Assembly: GCA_965644315.1 (NCBI GenBank)
Contig: CBFFRQ010000039.1
Span: 1 to 64,000, forward strand
Reading direction: 5' to 3'
Source: Caecitellus pseudoparvulus
Lineage: Eukaryota > Bigyra: Bicosoecida
DNA: 64,000 nucleotides
The translations under genes and the position numbers were made by a program. Below are positions 1-10,954 of this stretch, piece by piece. The notes beneath the pieces are model-generated. The model did no database searches. It was not told where the DNA came from and saw nothing but the letters and a program-made list of their open reading frames with translations. Position 1 is the first letter of the stretch. Every line of letters starts with the position of its first letter.

Positions 1-144
1 CGAGAGAATGGCGGGCGCTGCAAGCTCGCAGAAAAGCTCGTGCGGCAGCAGAGGCAGCGCGCTGGTGTGGATGAGCTTGGCATGGCGACCGATGACACAG
101 CGTTGGTGTAGCCAAATGCAACGAGCGGCCAAATCAGAAACCAT
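1..144 (-). CDS. 5' end of a gene running off the left edge (LRR/F-box-like N-terminus?)
   Basis: An ATG at 144 on the minus strand opens a reading frame of 48 codons with no stop before the window edge. It begins MVSDLAARCIWLHQR and ends near LPHELFCELAAPAIL. The spacing of L, C, I and LP..L residues resembles the short helical N-terminal segment of some leucine-rich-repeat or F-box-LRR proteins, but this is only a pattern impression. It would be transcribed divergently from the barstar-like gene, sharing the 88 bp between 145 and 232. Too short for a firm call; it could be a chance open frame. Confidence 0.35.
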   Translation of the reverse strand, partial: MVSDLAARCIWLHQRCVIGRHAKLIHTSALPLLPHELFCELAAPAILS

Positions 145-232
145 CTTCACAACTCAGCACCTGCCCCCATTCGCCATCGAATTTGTGCTACGATAAACAA
201 GCACCCCCTCAGCTACCCCACGACGAGTCACC

Positions 233-679
233 ATGGCTGAGGAGACTCCTCGTCCTGCACGTGTAGTCATTGTTGACTGCAGCGACTGGCGCACCGAGAC
301 CAAAGCCATCTCCAGCTTCTACCGTCAAGCCGGCGTGATGTTTGCGCGCAAGAACTTGGATGCGCTGAGCGGTGTCCTGAACGGTGGGGTGTTTGCCGGT
401 TTGGTGCGTGCAGTCTGGCTAGGTCGCGCGCCAGTGCTTGGCGTGTTGGTTCTTCACATATTCCGCAAGCGCACTCTCACGCAACATCTCGCTCCACCCC
501 ACCATGCACCTCAGGATGCCCCATATAATATGCTGCTGACACACACAATGGGCTTGCCCCATGATGCAGCCGCTGTCGTGAAGCACCTGAAGGAGACGAT
601 TCAGGAAGAGCATGCGGAGGACGGTTGCTCCATCGACGTGTACCCAAACGAGCGTCCTATGCCCAAAACGATGGCGTAA
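233..679 (+). CDS. small barstar-like protein
   Basis: Exons 233-403 and 515-679 (one 111-nt in-phase intron starting GTGCGTGCAG and ending CACCTCAG) give about 111 aa; without splicing the frame stays open at 148 aa. The start has a good context (caccATGG). The N-terminal half shows a hydrophobic strand (VVIVDCSDW), then a helix, then FARKNLDALSGVL, which matches the hallmark of barstar (PF01337), where an aromatic/Gly-Arg/Lys-Asn-x-Asp-Ala-Leu motif precedes the barnase-binding helix. The C-terminal part (VVKHLKETIQEE, then DGCSIDVYP) fits the family's last helix and strand. Barstar proteins bind and inhibit small RNases; in a eukaryote the partner is unknown. Family assignment is inferred from motif order only. 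No barnase-like gene is visible nearby. Confidence 0.5.
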   Translation: MAEETPRPARVVIVDCSDWRTETKAISSFYRQAGVMFARKNLDALSGVLNGGVFAGLVRAVWLGRAPVLGVLVLHIFRKRTLTQHLAPPHHAPQDAPYNMLLTHTMGLPHDAAAVVKHLKETIQEEHAEDGCSIDVYPNERPMPKTMA

Positions 680-1185
680 GCAAGCCACCTGTTCCAGAAC
701 TTGCACTGTCAAAGGGAACCATTCCAGTGAAAGGGCACCATGCCGCGTGGGTGGCGCTCTGTCGCCCTCTGGACTTTGTCGCGGAGTGCGGTGCTGCTTT
801 CCCTCCACTGCATCACGAGGAATGATACTGTTAAATGTGAACCACATGGAGTGGATGCCTAAAGTGCAGGTGCGAGGTGCAGGGCGTCCCACCAAGGGAC
901 ATGAGATGTATCCCCTGTTTCCCATGAGGGACCTAAAATCCATTGGTGCTTTTCTGCTGGCGGCCATCACAACACAACACATCCTTCAATCACAACCAAA
1001 GAGTGCGGCAAGTGCGCGCAGGGCAGGGCCGTGTTGTCCATGTAGTCACTCACCCTCCGCCAGTCCTTGCACCCCGCCCTCCCTCTGGTGCTGCGAGAGT
1101 AGTCAGGCACTGGTGCAGCCCGAACGTTTCAGGCGAAACGCCAGGCATCCGCTGACCGCTCACGGCAGCGCCGCCGCGCACAGAC
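680..1185. other. intergenic, 506 nt
   Basis: This holds the 3' end of the barstar-like gene and the promoter and 5' UTR of the DHX16 gene. Several short open frames exist but none has recognisable protein character. I see no RNA gene, repeat or canonical TATA box. Confidence 0.5.
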
Positions 1186-4100
1186 ATGGACGCACCAACA
1201 AAGCAGTGGATATCCGATACACTGCACGATGTGGTTGGGGGCACAGACCCCCTCGCTGTGGAGTTCGTCGTGACACTGGCTGAGCGGGCCAAGTCCCAAC
1301 GGGCGCTGCAGCGCAAACTGCAGGAAGTGCTGCCCAGCGCCGACGCCGCCGCCAGCCTCGCGACGAGCCTCTGGCCCCGCCTGCCCCAGGCCCAGGAGCA
1401 GGCTGTGCGTGCCAAATCGGCCAAGTACGCCGCTGCCTCTGCTGCCAGTGACTCGTACGACCTGGTGGTGGAGGCGGCTGACCAACAGCCGGCACGCAGC
1501 AGCAGCAGGAGGAGCGGTGGGCAGGGTGGTACCAAGCGCCCCCGTGACGGGGCCAAGGCTGCCTCGCGCAGCAAGCGCCGGCGCCGGCGGCGTGCGGGTG
1601 ACGAGGGGGGCTCCAGTGACGAGGAGGGGGGGGGCGGTGGCCCCAGCGCAGCAGACATCCTGGGCGGCAGGCGGCGGCAGCAGCCAGCTTCCCAGGACAC
1701 AGACGAGGCTGCAGGAAGAGGGGAGGAATATGTCGAGGAAGGCGCAGGTGGCGGCACGATGGAGGAGTACGAGGCTGAGCTAGAAGCAGACCAGGCGGAG
1801 AAGGACGCCTTCGAGGCTCGACTGGCGGCGAAGGACGAGGCGAAGACACGGCGCGTGGCGGGGGCCGGGCGGGGCAAGGAGGACGCCGCGCTGGCCGCTG
1901 CTTTGGAAGGTTTGGACGCGCAGGACACGGCGGAAGTGGTGCAGGACCTGCGCGTGGCGTCGCGGCGGGACTATCTTGGGCGGCGTGAGGAGCGGGAATT
2001 GAAGCTGCTGGCAGACCGCATCGCATACGATGAGGAGCTGCTGGCCCAGGGAGAGCGCTTCACGGCTGAGGAAATGGAGCGGTATGAACGCAACAAAGAG
2101 CTGCTTGCCCTGGCCAAACAGCGAGTGGCCGTGCCGGCTGAGTACGACGGATACATCATGCCATCTGACACGCTCACAAAACGCAGCAGCGGCCCTGCTG
2201 GCGGCGTGCCGGAGGAGAAGGGCAAGTATGCGTCCCTGGCAGAGGCGCGTGAGGCGCTGCTGTCTTCTCGGTATCGAGAGGACACCTCGGCGTCGGCCCA
2301 TGGGGGGGCTGGCGGTGTCGCACGTGCCGAGCAGGATGCGTGGGAGGCACAGCAAAAGGGCGCCGCGGGGGGAACTCAACTGCGCGCAGCGCCGACGAAA
2401 CGCGGTAAAGACGTGGACGTAAATGCCGGCTACAGCATGGTGGTGGAGGACCAGGTGTCCTTCGTCTCAGAGATTGTCTTGCAGCAGCTCAAAGCTGCGC
2501 GTGCATCCAAGAAAGCCCGCAGGCGGGCTGCGGCGGCCAGCGGAGAGGAAGACCCCCTCGCCGCTGCAATTGAGCACTTGGAGGGCGGCATGGGCCCAGG
2601 CGGTGCAAGTGCGCCTCCCCCTGGCATGGGCTCCACAGAGAGCCTCGGCGTGTCCCTGGATGCGGTGCGCGCTGCATTGGGCCTGGCGCCGGCCGAGGAC
2701 CCAGCCCTCGCCGCCGCACGTGCCGCGGAGCAAAAGGCAAAGAGCATCGCGGAAGTGCGCAAGTCCCTGCCTATTTACGCCTTTCGTGAGGAGTTGCTGG
2801 CTGCCGTGCACGAGCACCAGGTGATTGTCGTGGTGGGTGAGACTGGCTCGGGGAAGACGACGCAAATTCCGCAGTATCTTGCTGAGGCGGGGTACGCGAA
2901 GCTGGGGTGCATTGGCTGCACCCAGCCACGGCGTGTGGCGGCCATGTCAGTCGCTGCACGTGTGGCAGAGGAGATGGGCGTGAAGGTGGGGCACGAAGTG
3001 GGGTACTCCATTCGCTTCGAGGACGCGACGTCGGACCGCACCGTGGTGAAGTACATGACTGACGGCATGCTGCTGCGGGAGTTCCTGACGGAGCCAGACA
3101 TGGCGGCCTACAGCGTGCTGATGATCGACGAGGCGCACGAGCGCACGCTGCACACCGACGTGCTGCTGGCGCTGTGCAAGGACATCGCTCGTTTCCGCGC
3201 CGACATCAAGCTCATCATCTCATCCGCCACCCTGGACAAGGACAAATTCTCCGACTACTTCGACGACGCGCCGCAGTTCATCATCCCTGGCCGCATGTAC
3301 CACGTGGAAAAGCTGTTCACGCCTGCTCCCGAGGCGGACTACGTGGAGGCGGCTGTCGTGACGTCGCTGCAGATCCACGTGTCACAGCCCGTGCCCGGCG
3401 ACATCCTCATCTTCCTGCCAGGCCAGGAGGAGATCGAGGCCGCATGTGAGAAGCTGCAGCTGCGCACACGCGGCCTGGGCTCCAAAATCAAGGAGTTGCT
3501 GGTGCTGCCTATTTACGCTGCGCTGCCGTCTGAGCAGCAGGCAAAGATTTTCCAGCCCACGCCACCGGGTGCGCGGAAAGTCATCGTCGCCACCAACATT
3601 GCCGAAACGTCCCTCACCATCGACGGCATCCGGTACGTCGTGGACAGTGGCTTCTGCAAGCAGAATGCGTACAACCCCCGGGCGGCCCTGGCGTCACTGC
3701 AAGTGGTGCCAGTGTCCAAGGCGGCGGCGGAGCAGCGAGCAGGTCGCGCGGGGCGAACGGGGCCAGGCAAGTGCTTCCGCCTCTTCACGCACTGGTCTTT
3801 CAAGCACGAACTGCCCGACGACATCGTGCCTGAGATCCTGCGCACAAACCTCGCGTCAGTCGTGCTGCAGTTGAAGGCGCTTGGCATTGACGACCTGCTG
3901 CACTTTGACTTCATGGACCCGCCCCCCATCGCGACGCTGACCAAGTCCCTGGAACAACTGTACGCCCTGGGCGCGCTGAACGACCGCGGGCAGCTGACGA
4001 AGCTGGGGCGGCGCATGGCGGAGTTCCCCTGCGACCCTATGGTGTCCAAGATGTTGCTGGCTGCAGAGGAGTTCGGGTGTGTGGCGGAGGTGCTGACGTG

Positions 4101-4839
4101 TGCCGCCATGCTGGACGTGGCTGGGGCGGTATTCTACTGCCCCAAAGACAAGAAAGTGCACGCAGACGCGGCACGCATGGCCTTTGCCCGAGGCACCAAC
4201 GGCGACCACGCCGCCCTGGTCGCAGTGTACAACACGTGGGAGGAGGCGGGGTTTTCCGAGCCGTGGTGCGCTGAGAACTTCGTGCAGTTCAAGAGCATGA
4301 AACGCGCGCGTGACATCCGCGACCAACTCGCAGGTCTGTGCGAACGAGTGGAGTTGGAGGAGTCCTCCGCCCCTGGGAACCACACGGCCCTGGCCAAAGC
4401 CGTGTGTGCGGGTTTCTTCTACCAGACCGCTGCGCTGCAGAAGAGCGGCAATTACCGCACGACCAAATCAGGCCTGGGCGTCATGACCCACCCCGGCTCT
4501 GTGCTCTTCCCACGAGAGCTGCCGCCTGCCTGGGTGGTGTACCATGAGTTGGTGGAGAGCAGCAACGAGAAAAAGTACATGCGGCAGGTGACGGAAATTG
4601 ACCCGGAATGGCTGGTGCAGATCGCGCCGCACTACTACAAGGTGTCCGAGGTGGGGGCAGACCCCGCCGCCACAGACGGCACTGCGCCAGCAGGCCAAGC
4701 CGCCGTTGCAGGCGCCCAAATCGCCATTGACCTGGGCCCCAGCAAGGTGAAGCAGCCCAATGCCAAAGCTGCAGGGCGCGCTGGCAACAGCAAGCCGAGC
4801 AAGGTGTCCCTTGCCGCTGCAATTGCTTCACACCGGTGA
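1186..4839 (+). CDS. DHX16: DEAH-box pre-mRNA splicing helicase DHX16/Prp2
   Basis: An uninterrupted 1217-codon frame. DHX16/Prp2 is the ATPase that remodels the activated spliceosome before the first transesterification. The first ~70 residues ([17 protein letters not shown], then a helical bundle) match the DHX16 N-terminal helical domain. Residues ~110-480 are charged and low complexity, with a basic cluster of Lys/Arg near 130-145. The helicase core shows motif I GETGSGKT (551-558), motif II DEAH (648-651), motif III SAT (680-682) and motif [10 protein letters not shown] (850-857), followed by the winged-helix, ratchet and OB-fold regions ending near [10 protein letters not shown]. Length is somewhat over the ~1040 aa of the human protein because of the N-terminal linker. 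All catalytic motifs are intact. The DHX16-type N-terminus separates it from DHX8, DHX15 and DHX38. Confidence 0.93.
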   Translation: MDAPTKQWISDTLHDVVGGTDPLAVEFVVTLAERAKSQRALQRKLQEVLPSADAAASLATSLWPRLPQAQEQAVRAKSAKYAAASAASDSYDLVVEAADQQPARSSSRRSGGQGGTKRPRDGAKAASRSKRRRRRRAGDEGGSSDEEGGGGGPSAADILGGRRRQQPASQDTDEAAGRGEEYVEEGAGGGTMEEYEAELEADQAEKDAFEARLAAKDEAKTRRVAGAGRGKEDAALAAALEGLDAQDTAEVVQDLRVASRRDYLGRREERELKLLADRIAYDEELLAQGERFTAEEMERYERNKELLALAKQRVAVPAEYDGYIMPSDTLTKRSSGPAGGVPEEKGKYASLAEAREALLSSRYREDTSASAHGGAGGVARAEQDAWEAQQKGAAGGTQLRAAPTKRGKDVDVNAGYSMVVEDQVSFVSEIVLQQLKAARASKKARRRAAAASGEEDPLAAAIEHLEGGMGPGGASAPPPGMGSTESLGVSLDAVRAALGLAPAEDPALAAARAAEQKAKSIAEVRKSLPIYAFREELLAAVHEHQVIVVVGETGSGKTTQIPQYLAEAGYAKLGCIGCTQPRRVAAMSVAARVAEEMGVKVGHEVGYSIRFEDATSDRTVVKYMTDGMLLREFLTEPDMAAYSVLMIDEAHERTLHTDVLLALCKDIARFRADIKLIISSATLDKDKFSDYFDDAPQFIIPGRMYHVEKLFTPAPEADYVEAAVVTSLQIHVSQPVPGDILIFLPGQEEIEAACEKLQLRTRGLGSKIKELLVLPIYAALPSEQQAKIFQPTPPGARKVIVATNIAETSLTIDGIRYVVDSGFCKQNAYNPRAALASLQVVPVSKAAAEQRAGRAGRTGPGKCFRLFTHWSFKHELPDDIVPEILRTNLASVVLQLKALGIDDLLHFDFMDPPPIATLTKSLEQLYALGALNDRGQLTKLGRRMAEFPCDPMVSKMLLAAEEFGCVAEVLTCAAMLDVAGAVFYCPKDKKVHADAARMAFARGTNGDHAALVAVYNTWEEAGFSEPWCAENFVQFKSMKRARDIRDQLAGLCERVELEESSAPGNHTALAKAVCAGFFYQTAALQKSGNYRTTKSGLGVMTHPGSVLFPRELPPAWVVYHELVESSNEKKYMRQVTEIDPEWLVQIAPHYYKVSEVGADPAATDGTAPAGQAAVAGAQIAIDLGPSKVKQPNAKAAGRAGNSKPSKVSLAAAIASHR

Positions 4840-5202
4840 AGACTCTGAGCATTCACGGCGTCACTCAATGCTTGCTGGCTGCGCGCTCCCGGTCTGCCGT
4901 CTGTGCACTACAATAGCGGGCAGTTTGCGCGGCCGGGTCGAACAAAGTGAGCACCGGTGCATCGACAGCGGGTGGCGCTGGCCGTCCCGGGCACATTCCA
5001 AATACAGTCATAGAGACAAATGATGCGAGGCCTCCTCCTTAGGCCCACCCCTCCTACCTGCTCCTTGGTTTGCGCGACAGGCAGGTGGGCAGCTCAAACC
5101 AGCCCAAATCCACGGCACACCACGTTGCCGTGCAGGCTGTCCAGCTAACCTTCCGCAGTTGAGCATCAGGAAAGGCGCTACGCCGATCGGCACATTTCCC
5201 CC
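4840..5202. other. intergenic, 363 nt
   Basis: Region between two same-strand genes, so it must hold the DHX16 terminator and the promoter of the next gene. No ORF, repeat or RNA gene recognised. Confidence 0.5.
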
Positions 5203-8200
5203 ATGCTTCGCGGCGGCAGGGCCCTGCACCAAGCGCGGCGGGCGCGAGCACAGGCGCTGCAAAAGGAAAGGGTGCGGAAATTGCGCTCACGACGCCTGCC
5301 GAACTTGCATGCCCTGACGCCTTGCCCGACGACGACTGACCCCGCCCTCGCAGTACATTCGACAACATGCACTTTTTCAACTGTCCACCATCTCGGGCAG
5401 GGCTTCCCATTCAACCCCCGCGACCACCCGCCCAGAGGGGGACCCGGTGGTGCTGTCTCCAGCTGGCGACCCCGTCTCCATGCTGGGCCGGGCGGTGCCC
5501 GCGGCAGGCCAGGGCGGAGCAGGGGGCGAGGGGGCCGGCCCTGATCCCCACGACGGCCCCATTCGTGAGGGGTTGAGCATGTGGACCATCTTCCCCCTCC
5601 TCGTGGGCCTGGTATACCCGATGTCCACCTGGTGGGCCAGCCTGTCCGAGCGAGCGTATGACCCTGCCCTACCCCCCCGAGCAGCCTTCGCACCCCCCCC
5701 CAAGCGGTACCTGCCAGGCACAGGGGAAGGCCAGCTGCCAGTGTACACCACCCCGGCTGAAAAGGCAGCCGCGGCCGCTGCCGCTGCGAGGGGGGGTGCC
5801 TCCGGGAAGGGAGGGGGGGTCGGCTCTGCGGAGGGTGCGGAGGCAGGGGCTCAGGCGGCACCCCCCCACACGGACGGGCGGTGGGACACGACCCGAAATC
5901 GCTACCCCGACATGGTGTCCACAGGCAGCGGCAAGACGGCCCAACGACCCCCCCTGGACCCCCCCCCCGACACCCGTGAGCGGATGGTGCGTCTGCGAGA
6001 CGGACGCAGCCTCGTGTCCGTGAGCATGGGCAAGACACGACAGATCGGATCCGGCCCCCGCCGCACACCCACCATCCTGCTGAACGCCGGGTCGCTATCC
6101 ATGGCGCGCGACCTGCAGTGCGAGCTGGCCAAGCACACCCGTGTCATCGCTTACGCACATGCGGAACAATCGCCCGCCCCAGACCGCTCCCTGCACGCAC
6201 TGCTCAGCCGTGTGCTGGGCCTCGCCCAGCCCCGCAACGCGCTCAGTGCCGCCCAGCGAGCAGCCGCCATGGAGGCTGAGCTGCCAGAGGTCGCTGCGAA
6301 CTTGGCGCGCGACCTGGGTCTGCCGGGAGGTCGCAAGGAGCTGCTGGGCATGAAGAACCTGGACCAGTTCCTGCAGCTGGTGACGTCAGACGTCATGGGC
6401 GAGGCGGGCGTCACACGCGACCTGCTGGCCGACCCCGCCGTCCTGCACTCCTTCAGCTTGCTGCGCGGCAAGGGCCCAATTCCGCCGCTGGAAACCGACT
6501 TGCGGCGCGTGCAGGGGCTGCCCCTCTTCCCCGCCCCCAAGCACGGCGCGTCAGCTGATAGTGCGGGAGCCCCCACATCCACCCCCAGCTCAGGCCAGGC
6601 TGCAGACGACCCTGGGCACGCGCAAGTGCTGCGGAAAGCGAGCCAGGAAGGCGGCAGCGGGGAAGTGTCCGCTCGCGCCATTGCGACGGCAGTGTCTCTG
6701 TACAGTGTGCACTGCCAGCTGGCCGCCATTCACCGACACCTTCGGCAGCCAGGCGTGCAGCGCGCGCTCGCTGCAGCCATGCCGGGGCTGGTGGGCTCGC
6801 ACCCCACCCACGGACTGGAGCCGCAGGCTGACCCGCTGGTCGCACGCGACGACCTGCGACATGCCCTCCGTGGGGCAGTCGCGGGCCGCCTGGCCACTGC
6901 CTTTACCTCCGGCGCCCTGGACGGCGTGACGTGGGGCCGGGAGAAGGGCACAGCAGGGGAGGTCGCACGCGACCACGGGCTGGTGTCCCTGGACCCCGGC
7001 CTTGTGCCCGCGGACACGGCGGGGCAGGGCCACCGCGCCACCATGGAGGCACTGGTGCAGGCAGTCATGCAGCACCCTGAGAAGTACCTCGTGCCCACTG
7101 CCACGGTGCCAGCCGGGGGCCAGGACAGCACCAGCATCCCCGCTGCGGAGAAACACGACATCGCCGCCCACATCCGGCCAGTGCTGTCCTGGGGCCTCTT
7201 CCCCGCGGCGCTGCAGCCGTGGGCCACTGCAGCCCACCTGGCGGTGTCCGCACCCCCCGCCATGTCCCACCTCCTGTCTGTCGTGGAGAACCTGCCCCAG
7301 GTGCCAGTGGGGTACGATCCCACGCCCATCGGCAGCGTGCCCATCCACTCACCTGCCAAGGTGCGGGCTGTGAAACGCAGCATGGAGGGCTCGGGCCCCG
7401 CGGGGGGCGGCGGCGCCAAGGCCAACGCCGTGTGGCACCAACCCCCCACCATCGGCGGTGAGTTCGCAGCTGAGGCAGTGGAGGCACTGCTGGAAGGCGC
7501 GGCGGCGGAACAGCTGCGGCGAGCTTCACAAGACTTGGCCAGTCGCATTCCCAAGCTGCTGCCTGCAACTCTGCCCCCCGCCCTGCGTGGGCCCATCAGT
7601 GACGCGCTGGACTCCGGCGAGGCTGGCCCTGAGGTGATCTCCCAAGTTGCACTCGTGCTGCACTCTGCCATGGCCAGCGGGGACAGTGAGTTGGCGGAAG
7701 CTGCGGAAATTGCTCTCTCGCGCGTGGATGCCGCGTGGAAGGGGTGCCTACAGCGCCAGCAACAGGCCCACCCAGAGCTGCACGGCCTCCTGGCCGGCGA
7801 AGACTTGGATGGGGCTGCCTTTGACGCCGCGAGCATCCACATTCCCTCTGTGGCCAGCGCGGTGGCGGGGATGGCACACGGGCCGGGCTTCCTCACGAAC
7901 GCGTCCGCACTGGGCGGGTGGGACACGCCCCCGCCCTACATCGGGCCACCCCCCACATCCGACGCACACGCCGACGAGATGGCAGACGTCCTGAACGCGT
8001 GGGGCGATGTAGGGGCAGAGCCGGGTGACTCGGGCCTGCTCCTGCTGGCAACACACTTCAACTGGCTGGCCACGTTGAAGTTCGCAGCCCGCAACGTCCG
8101 TGGGACGGCGCTGGACCCGGCAACCACACGGGTGGACGGCAAGTCTTCCCCCGTGCGCGGTGTGGTGCTGCTGGATCCCATGCTGCCGCGCGCCACGTCT

Positions 8201-9295
8201 GGTGGGGCGGACCGCGTGTTCAAAGTGGGCGCTTCCGAAGTGCGTTTCTCCACGCCGCTGCAGGGCATCCACTTGCCCCTCGCGTACGCCGACACGTCAG
8301 CCATGGCGCGTCACTTCTCGTGGCTCTTGCCGGGCCCTGAGAAACGCTTCTCTGGCGTGGATGACCCCGAGGCTGACCGGCGGGCCCGTGGTGCAGCGAC
8401 GTTTCCAGTCGTCACTGCGCCACTCGCAACGCCGCTGAAACGCTGGACGGCGGGGGAGGGGCTGACTGCAGACTTCCTGATGGAGGAGTACTTGTTCCGA
8501 GATGCGCTGTTCCGGGGTCACCCTGAGGCCCGCCTGCGTCTGGGCATGCTGCAGCCGTACCCCACCACCCTGACGGCCACAGGCTTGCCGCAGGTGACTC
8601 GTGACACCTGGCGCAGGCTGGCCGAGCGTGACCCGTCTGTGGAGGGGCTGCACCAGCAAATGGCGTGCCTGGGCATGGAGGACTACTTGCTGAAGGCTGC
8701 CATGTTCCAGGGAGCCCCCCTGGATGCGGTGTATGAGGGGGGCTTGCCTGGTGCGCCCACGGAGGAGGGTGCGGCGCCGGCACCTGGTGCGTTTCGCCCC
8801 ATCCCTGGTCTGCACGGCCACACCGACTTGGGGCAGCGGCACCCCCCCCTGAAGTGGTTCGCTGACAGGTGGTCTCGGGGCCAACTGCAGTCCACGTGGG
8901 CTGACTGGTGCAGCACCGCTGAACACCGAGGGGGGCTGCAGGCGCTGTTGCAGGGGGCCTTTGCGCCGGCCAGCCTGCCCTTCCCTGTGCAGGTGCTGGT
9001 GACGAGCCAGGAGAACCCCGCTGACAGGGAGGCTTCCTGGGCCCTGTGGCGCACTCTGCACATGCCCTTCACCACCACAGGGGCCTCCCTCTTCACACAC
9101 TACCCGCCCAGCCCTGACGTGCTGCGGTACAGGCAAGCGGTGGCAACGTGGCAGGAGTCACAGGTGGCGTGGTGGGCCCAGGTGTTTGGGGATGGCGTGT
9201 TCCGGGTCAAGGCCGACCCTGCCGTCACACGTGAGGTGTGGGAGCCGTCCACTGCCGAGGTGGCGGCGTTTGTGCGAAAGGCGCTGCAGCGGTGA
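5203..9295 (+). CDS. mitochondrially targeted alpha/beta-hydrolase-fold pseudoenzyme
   Basis: Exons 5203-5271 and 5354-9295 join in phase to 1336 aa. The long second frame has no ATG before 5480, so the short first exon supplies the start. The 82-nt intron begins GTGCGGAAATTG and ends CCTCGCAG. Exon 1 is rich in Arg and Ala (MLRGGRALHQARRAR), like a mitochondrial presequence, and a likely membrane helix (WTIFPLLVGLVYPM) lies near residues 99-120. A strand near 263-294 (TPTILLNAG ... RVIAYAHAEQ) matches the first core strands of an alpha/beta hydrolase. About 600 residues later, LLLLATHFNWLATLKFAAR followed by RGVVLLDPM (~920-960) matches the nucleophile-elbow strand and helix, and the C-terminus matches the last strand and helix. 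The GxSxG serine is absent (THFN instead) and no terminal Gly-His is seen, so it should be catalytically dead. Function unknown. Confidence 0.75.
5272..5283 (+). other. motif-bearing intron donor (GTGCGGAAATTG)
   Basis: First 12 nt of the intron in the pseudo-hydrolase gene. It is identical to the start of sirtuin intron 1 and contains the 11-mer TGCGGAAATTG. Confidence 0.75.
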
Positions 9296-9347
9296 AGTGC
9301 ACTGCACTTCCGCACACGCCACCCTGCCCAGGTCCCTGGACATGCAT

Positions 9348-10317
9348 TCAAAAGGGCTTGGACACCCAGCCATCGCCATCCAGCGCAGAGGCGCGGTTGG
9401 TGCTGGCGTGGCTGCCGTGCAGAAGCCTGTACCACAACGATGGCGTGGTGGGGCGGGGTGGGTCCACTGACACCCGACCTGTCGTGGGCGCCCCTGACCA
9501 GCCAGCCGCCTGCACTGCCTCCTCCGCCTCGGCCGCCGCCCCTGCCGCAACGGCTGTCGGTGTCACGTGCCACAGCTGTCCTGGTGTGCCGCCCTTGGCA
9601 TAGGCTGCATCGTAGGATGTTGCGAAGAAGAGACTGCGCAAGCCCAGCTCCATGACGAATGTGAACGCGGTCCAGCCCACGGCCCCCATCATCATGCCCC
9701 GTGCGACAGCTGAAAAGTGACGGGCGGTGAGGCAGGCCATGTGTGGGGTGAAGGGTGGGTGTGCGCAGGCGGGCAGAGGCGGGGAACGCACAGGAAGGCA
9801 CCGCGGAGCGGATGTGGGGCAGGGTGGGGACCAGGGCGAACATGCTGCCGCCCATGGCCGCGGCGATGAGCGCGTTGTAAAAATCGTGCTTGCCCAGCGC
9901 TTTGCTCAGCTTGCACTCAATGTATGCGTACACCAAGCCCACGGCGCCGAATTGCTGCGGCGAGCGGAGGAGTTGATGCAGGTTTGCAGGGCTCGCGTGG
10001 GGTGGCGGCTGGGGTTTGGTGGCGCACCTTGGCGAAGTATGAGCCCCGCTGCAGGGCCATGCGGAAGGTGCGCTTGAATCCCTGCTTCAACTGCTCCTTC
10101 ATCGGCGCGTCGGCCAAGTCACCGTGGCCCCCTTGCAGTGTGGCGATGAAAATGCCGAAGCCGTAGCCAGCACCAGCACCTGGGAGAGGGCGCCGGCAGC
10201 CTGCAGACGCGCGGGTGACGAGATCTGGCAGAGGCACATACCTGCGACCCCAGATACCGTCGCGATGCCCCAGCATGTCTCCAAAATGTGGTCAGAGCCG
10301 CCCAGAAGGATGTCCAT
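9348..10317 (-). CDS. Tim17/Tim22/Tim23-family inner-membrane protein
   Basis: Four exons on the minus strand: 10242-10317, 10028-10179, 9792-9954 and 9348-9709; all junctions keep phase and give 250 aa. Introns are 62, 73 and 82 nt with donors GTATGT, GTGCGC and GTGCGT. The protein shows the family pattern: GAGAGYGFGIF in helix 1 (glycine-rich), RGSYFAK, then ECKLSKALGKHDFYNALIAA (the conserved acidic/basic loop plus helix 3 start) and ARGMMMGAVGWTAFTF in helix 4. The family forms protein-import channels (Tim22, Tim23, Tim17) or related organelle transport proteins; this copy most resembles Tim22 or the plant HP/Tim22-like branch. A ~90-residue Ala/Pro-rich C-terminal tail is unusual. It is tail-to-tail with the pseudo-hydrolase gene (52 bp apart). 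Confidence 0.8.
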
Positions 10318-10318
10318 G

Positions 10319-10352
10319 GTGCTGGGTGCCAATTTCCGCAGGCACCCAGCAC
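10319..10352 (-). promoter_or_regulatory. perfect 12-bp hairpin immediately upstream of the Tim-family start codon
   Basis: On the minus strand the arms GTGCTGGGTGCC and GGCACCCAGCAC pair perfectly (10319-10330 with 10341-10352) around the 10-nt loop TGCGGAAATT. The 3' arm ends one base before the ATG at 10317. In the mRNA leader such a stem would be very stable and would be expected to hinder scanning. The loop is the same motif found at intron donors elsewhere in the window. It could instead be the remnant of a small inverted-repeat insertion. Confidence 0.6.
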
Positions 10353-10954
10353 GGCTGAGACACGCGTCCCCTCACGTGCAGGGGGGCGACACAGGCAAGC
10401 TATGGCGCAACCAGCAAGGTCAACAGAGCTGCATCGTGCATGGGGTGCAGGGTCTCAATAAAGAGTATGTTTTGTGGATCAAGCGAGTCCGCAATACGAG
10501 ACAGCCCAGGCCAGGGTGGCAAAGCACAGCAAGTGGCAAATCGCTGTCGCTGTCGCTGTCCAGCCGTGCTCTCCTGTGGTGTGCTCGTGCTTCCCGTACT
10601 CCCGCTGGCTGTGTGCCCTCCCTGAGGTCTGTCCAGAGCAGCACCCCTGGCGACAGGTCAGCTGCTGCAGTGCAGTTGAAAGCGTCGACTCGCTACCGCA
10701 ACGCTGCTCCCTGCACGGGCGGTGCTCCATCCCTGGATTCAGCACACGACCAGGTGGTCTGTGAAGGCGGCAGTTTTTCAGGCGTGTCCTAGAACCCGAC
10801 CCCCGGCGTGCTTTTCCCAGCACCGCACCCTGCTACAGGTGAGCTCAGCCCAGCATGTGGTGCTGACTCTGCCCAGCACTGGAACCGCTGTCGTGGGCTC
10901 TCCAGCGCCCCAACACCCAAGATTTCACCCCTGCACCTTGCAGTCCCCGTCATC
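10353..10954. other. divergent intergenic region, 602 nt
   Basis: Lies between the minus-strand Tim-family gene and the plus-strand PTB-like gene. It contains an AATAAA at 10457-10462 and a CCTTGCAG at ~10936-10943 that could be the acceptor of a 5'-UTR intron just before the PTB start. No convincing ORF or RNA gene. Confidence 0.45.

Noticed and set aside
5447-5479. GTG start for the pseudo-hydrolase
   Set aside because: Non-ATG starts are unlikely here, and an upstream exon with an ATG, a presequence and an in-phase intron explains the open frame.
9710-9801. Tim-family intron 3 starting at GTGCCTTCC (9801)
   Set aside because: It breaks the reading frame; the next donor GTGCGTT at 9791 keeps phase and fits the local consensus.
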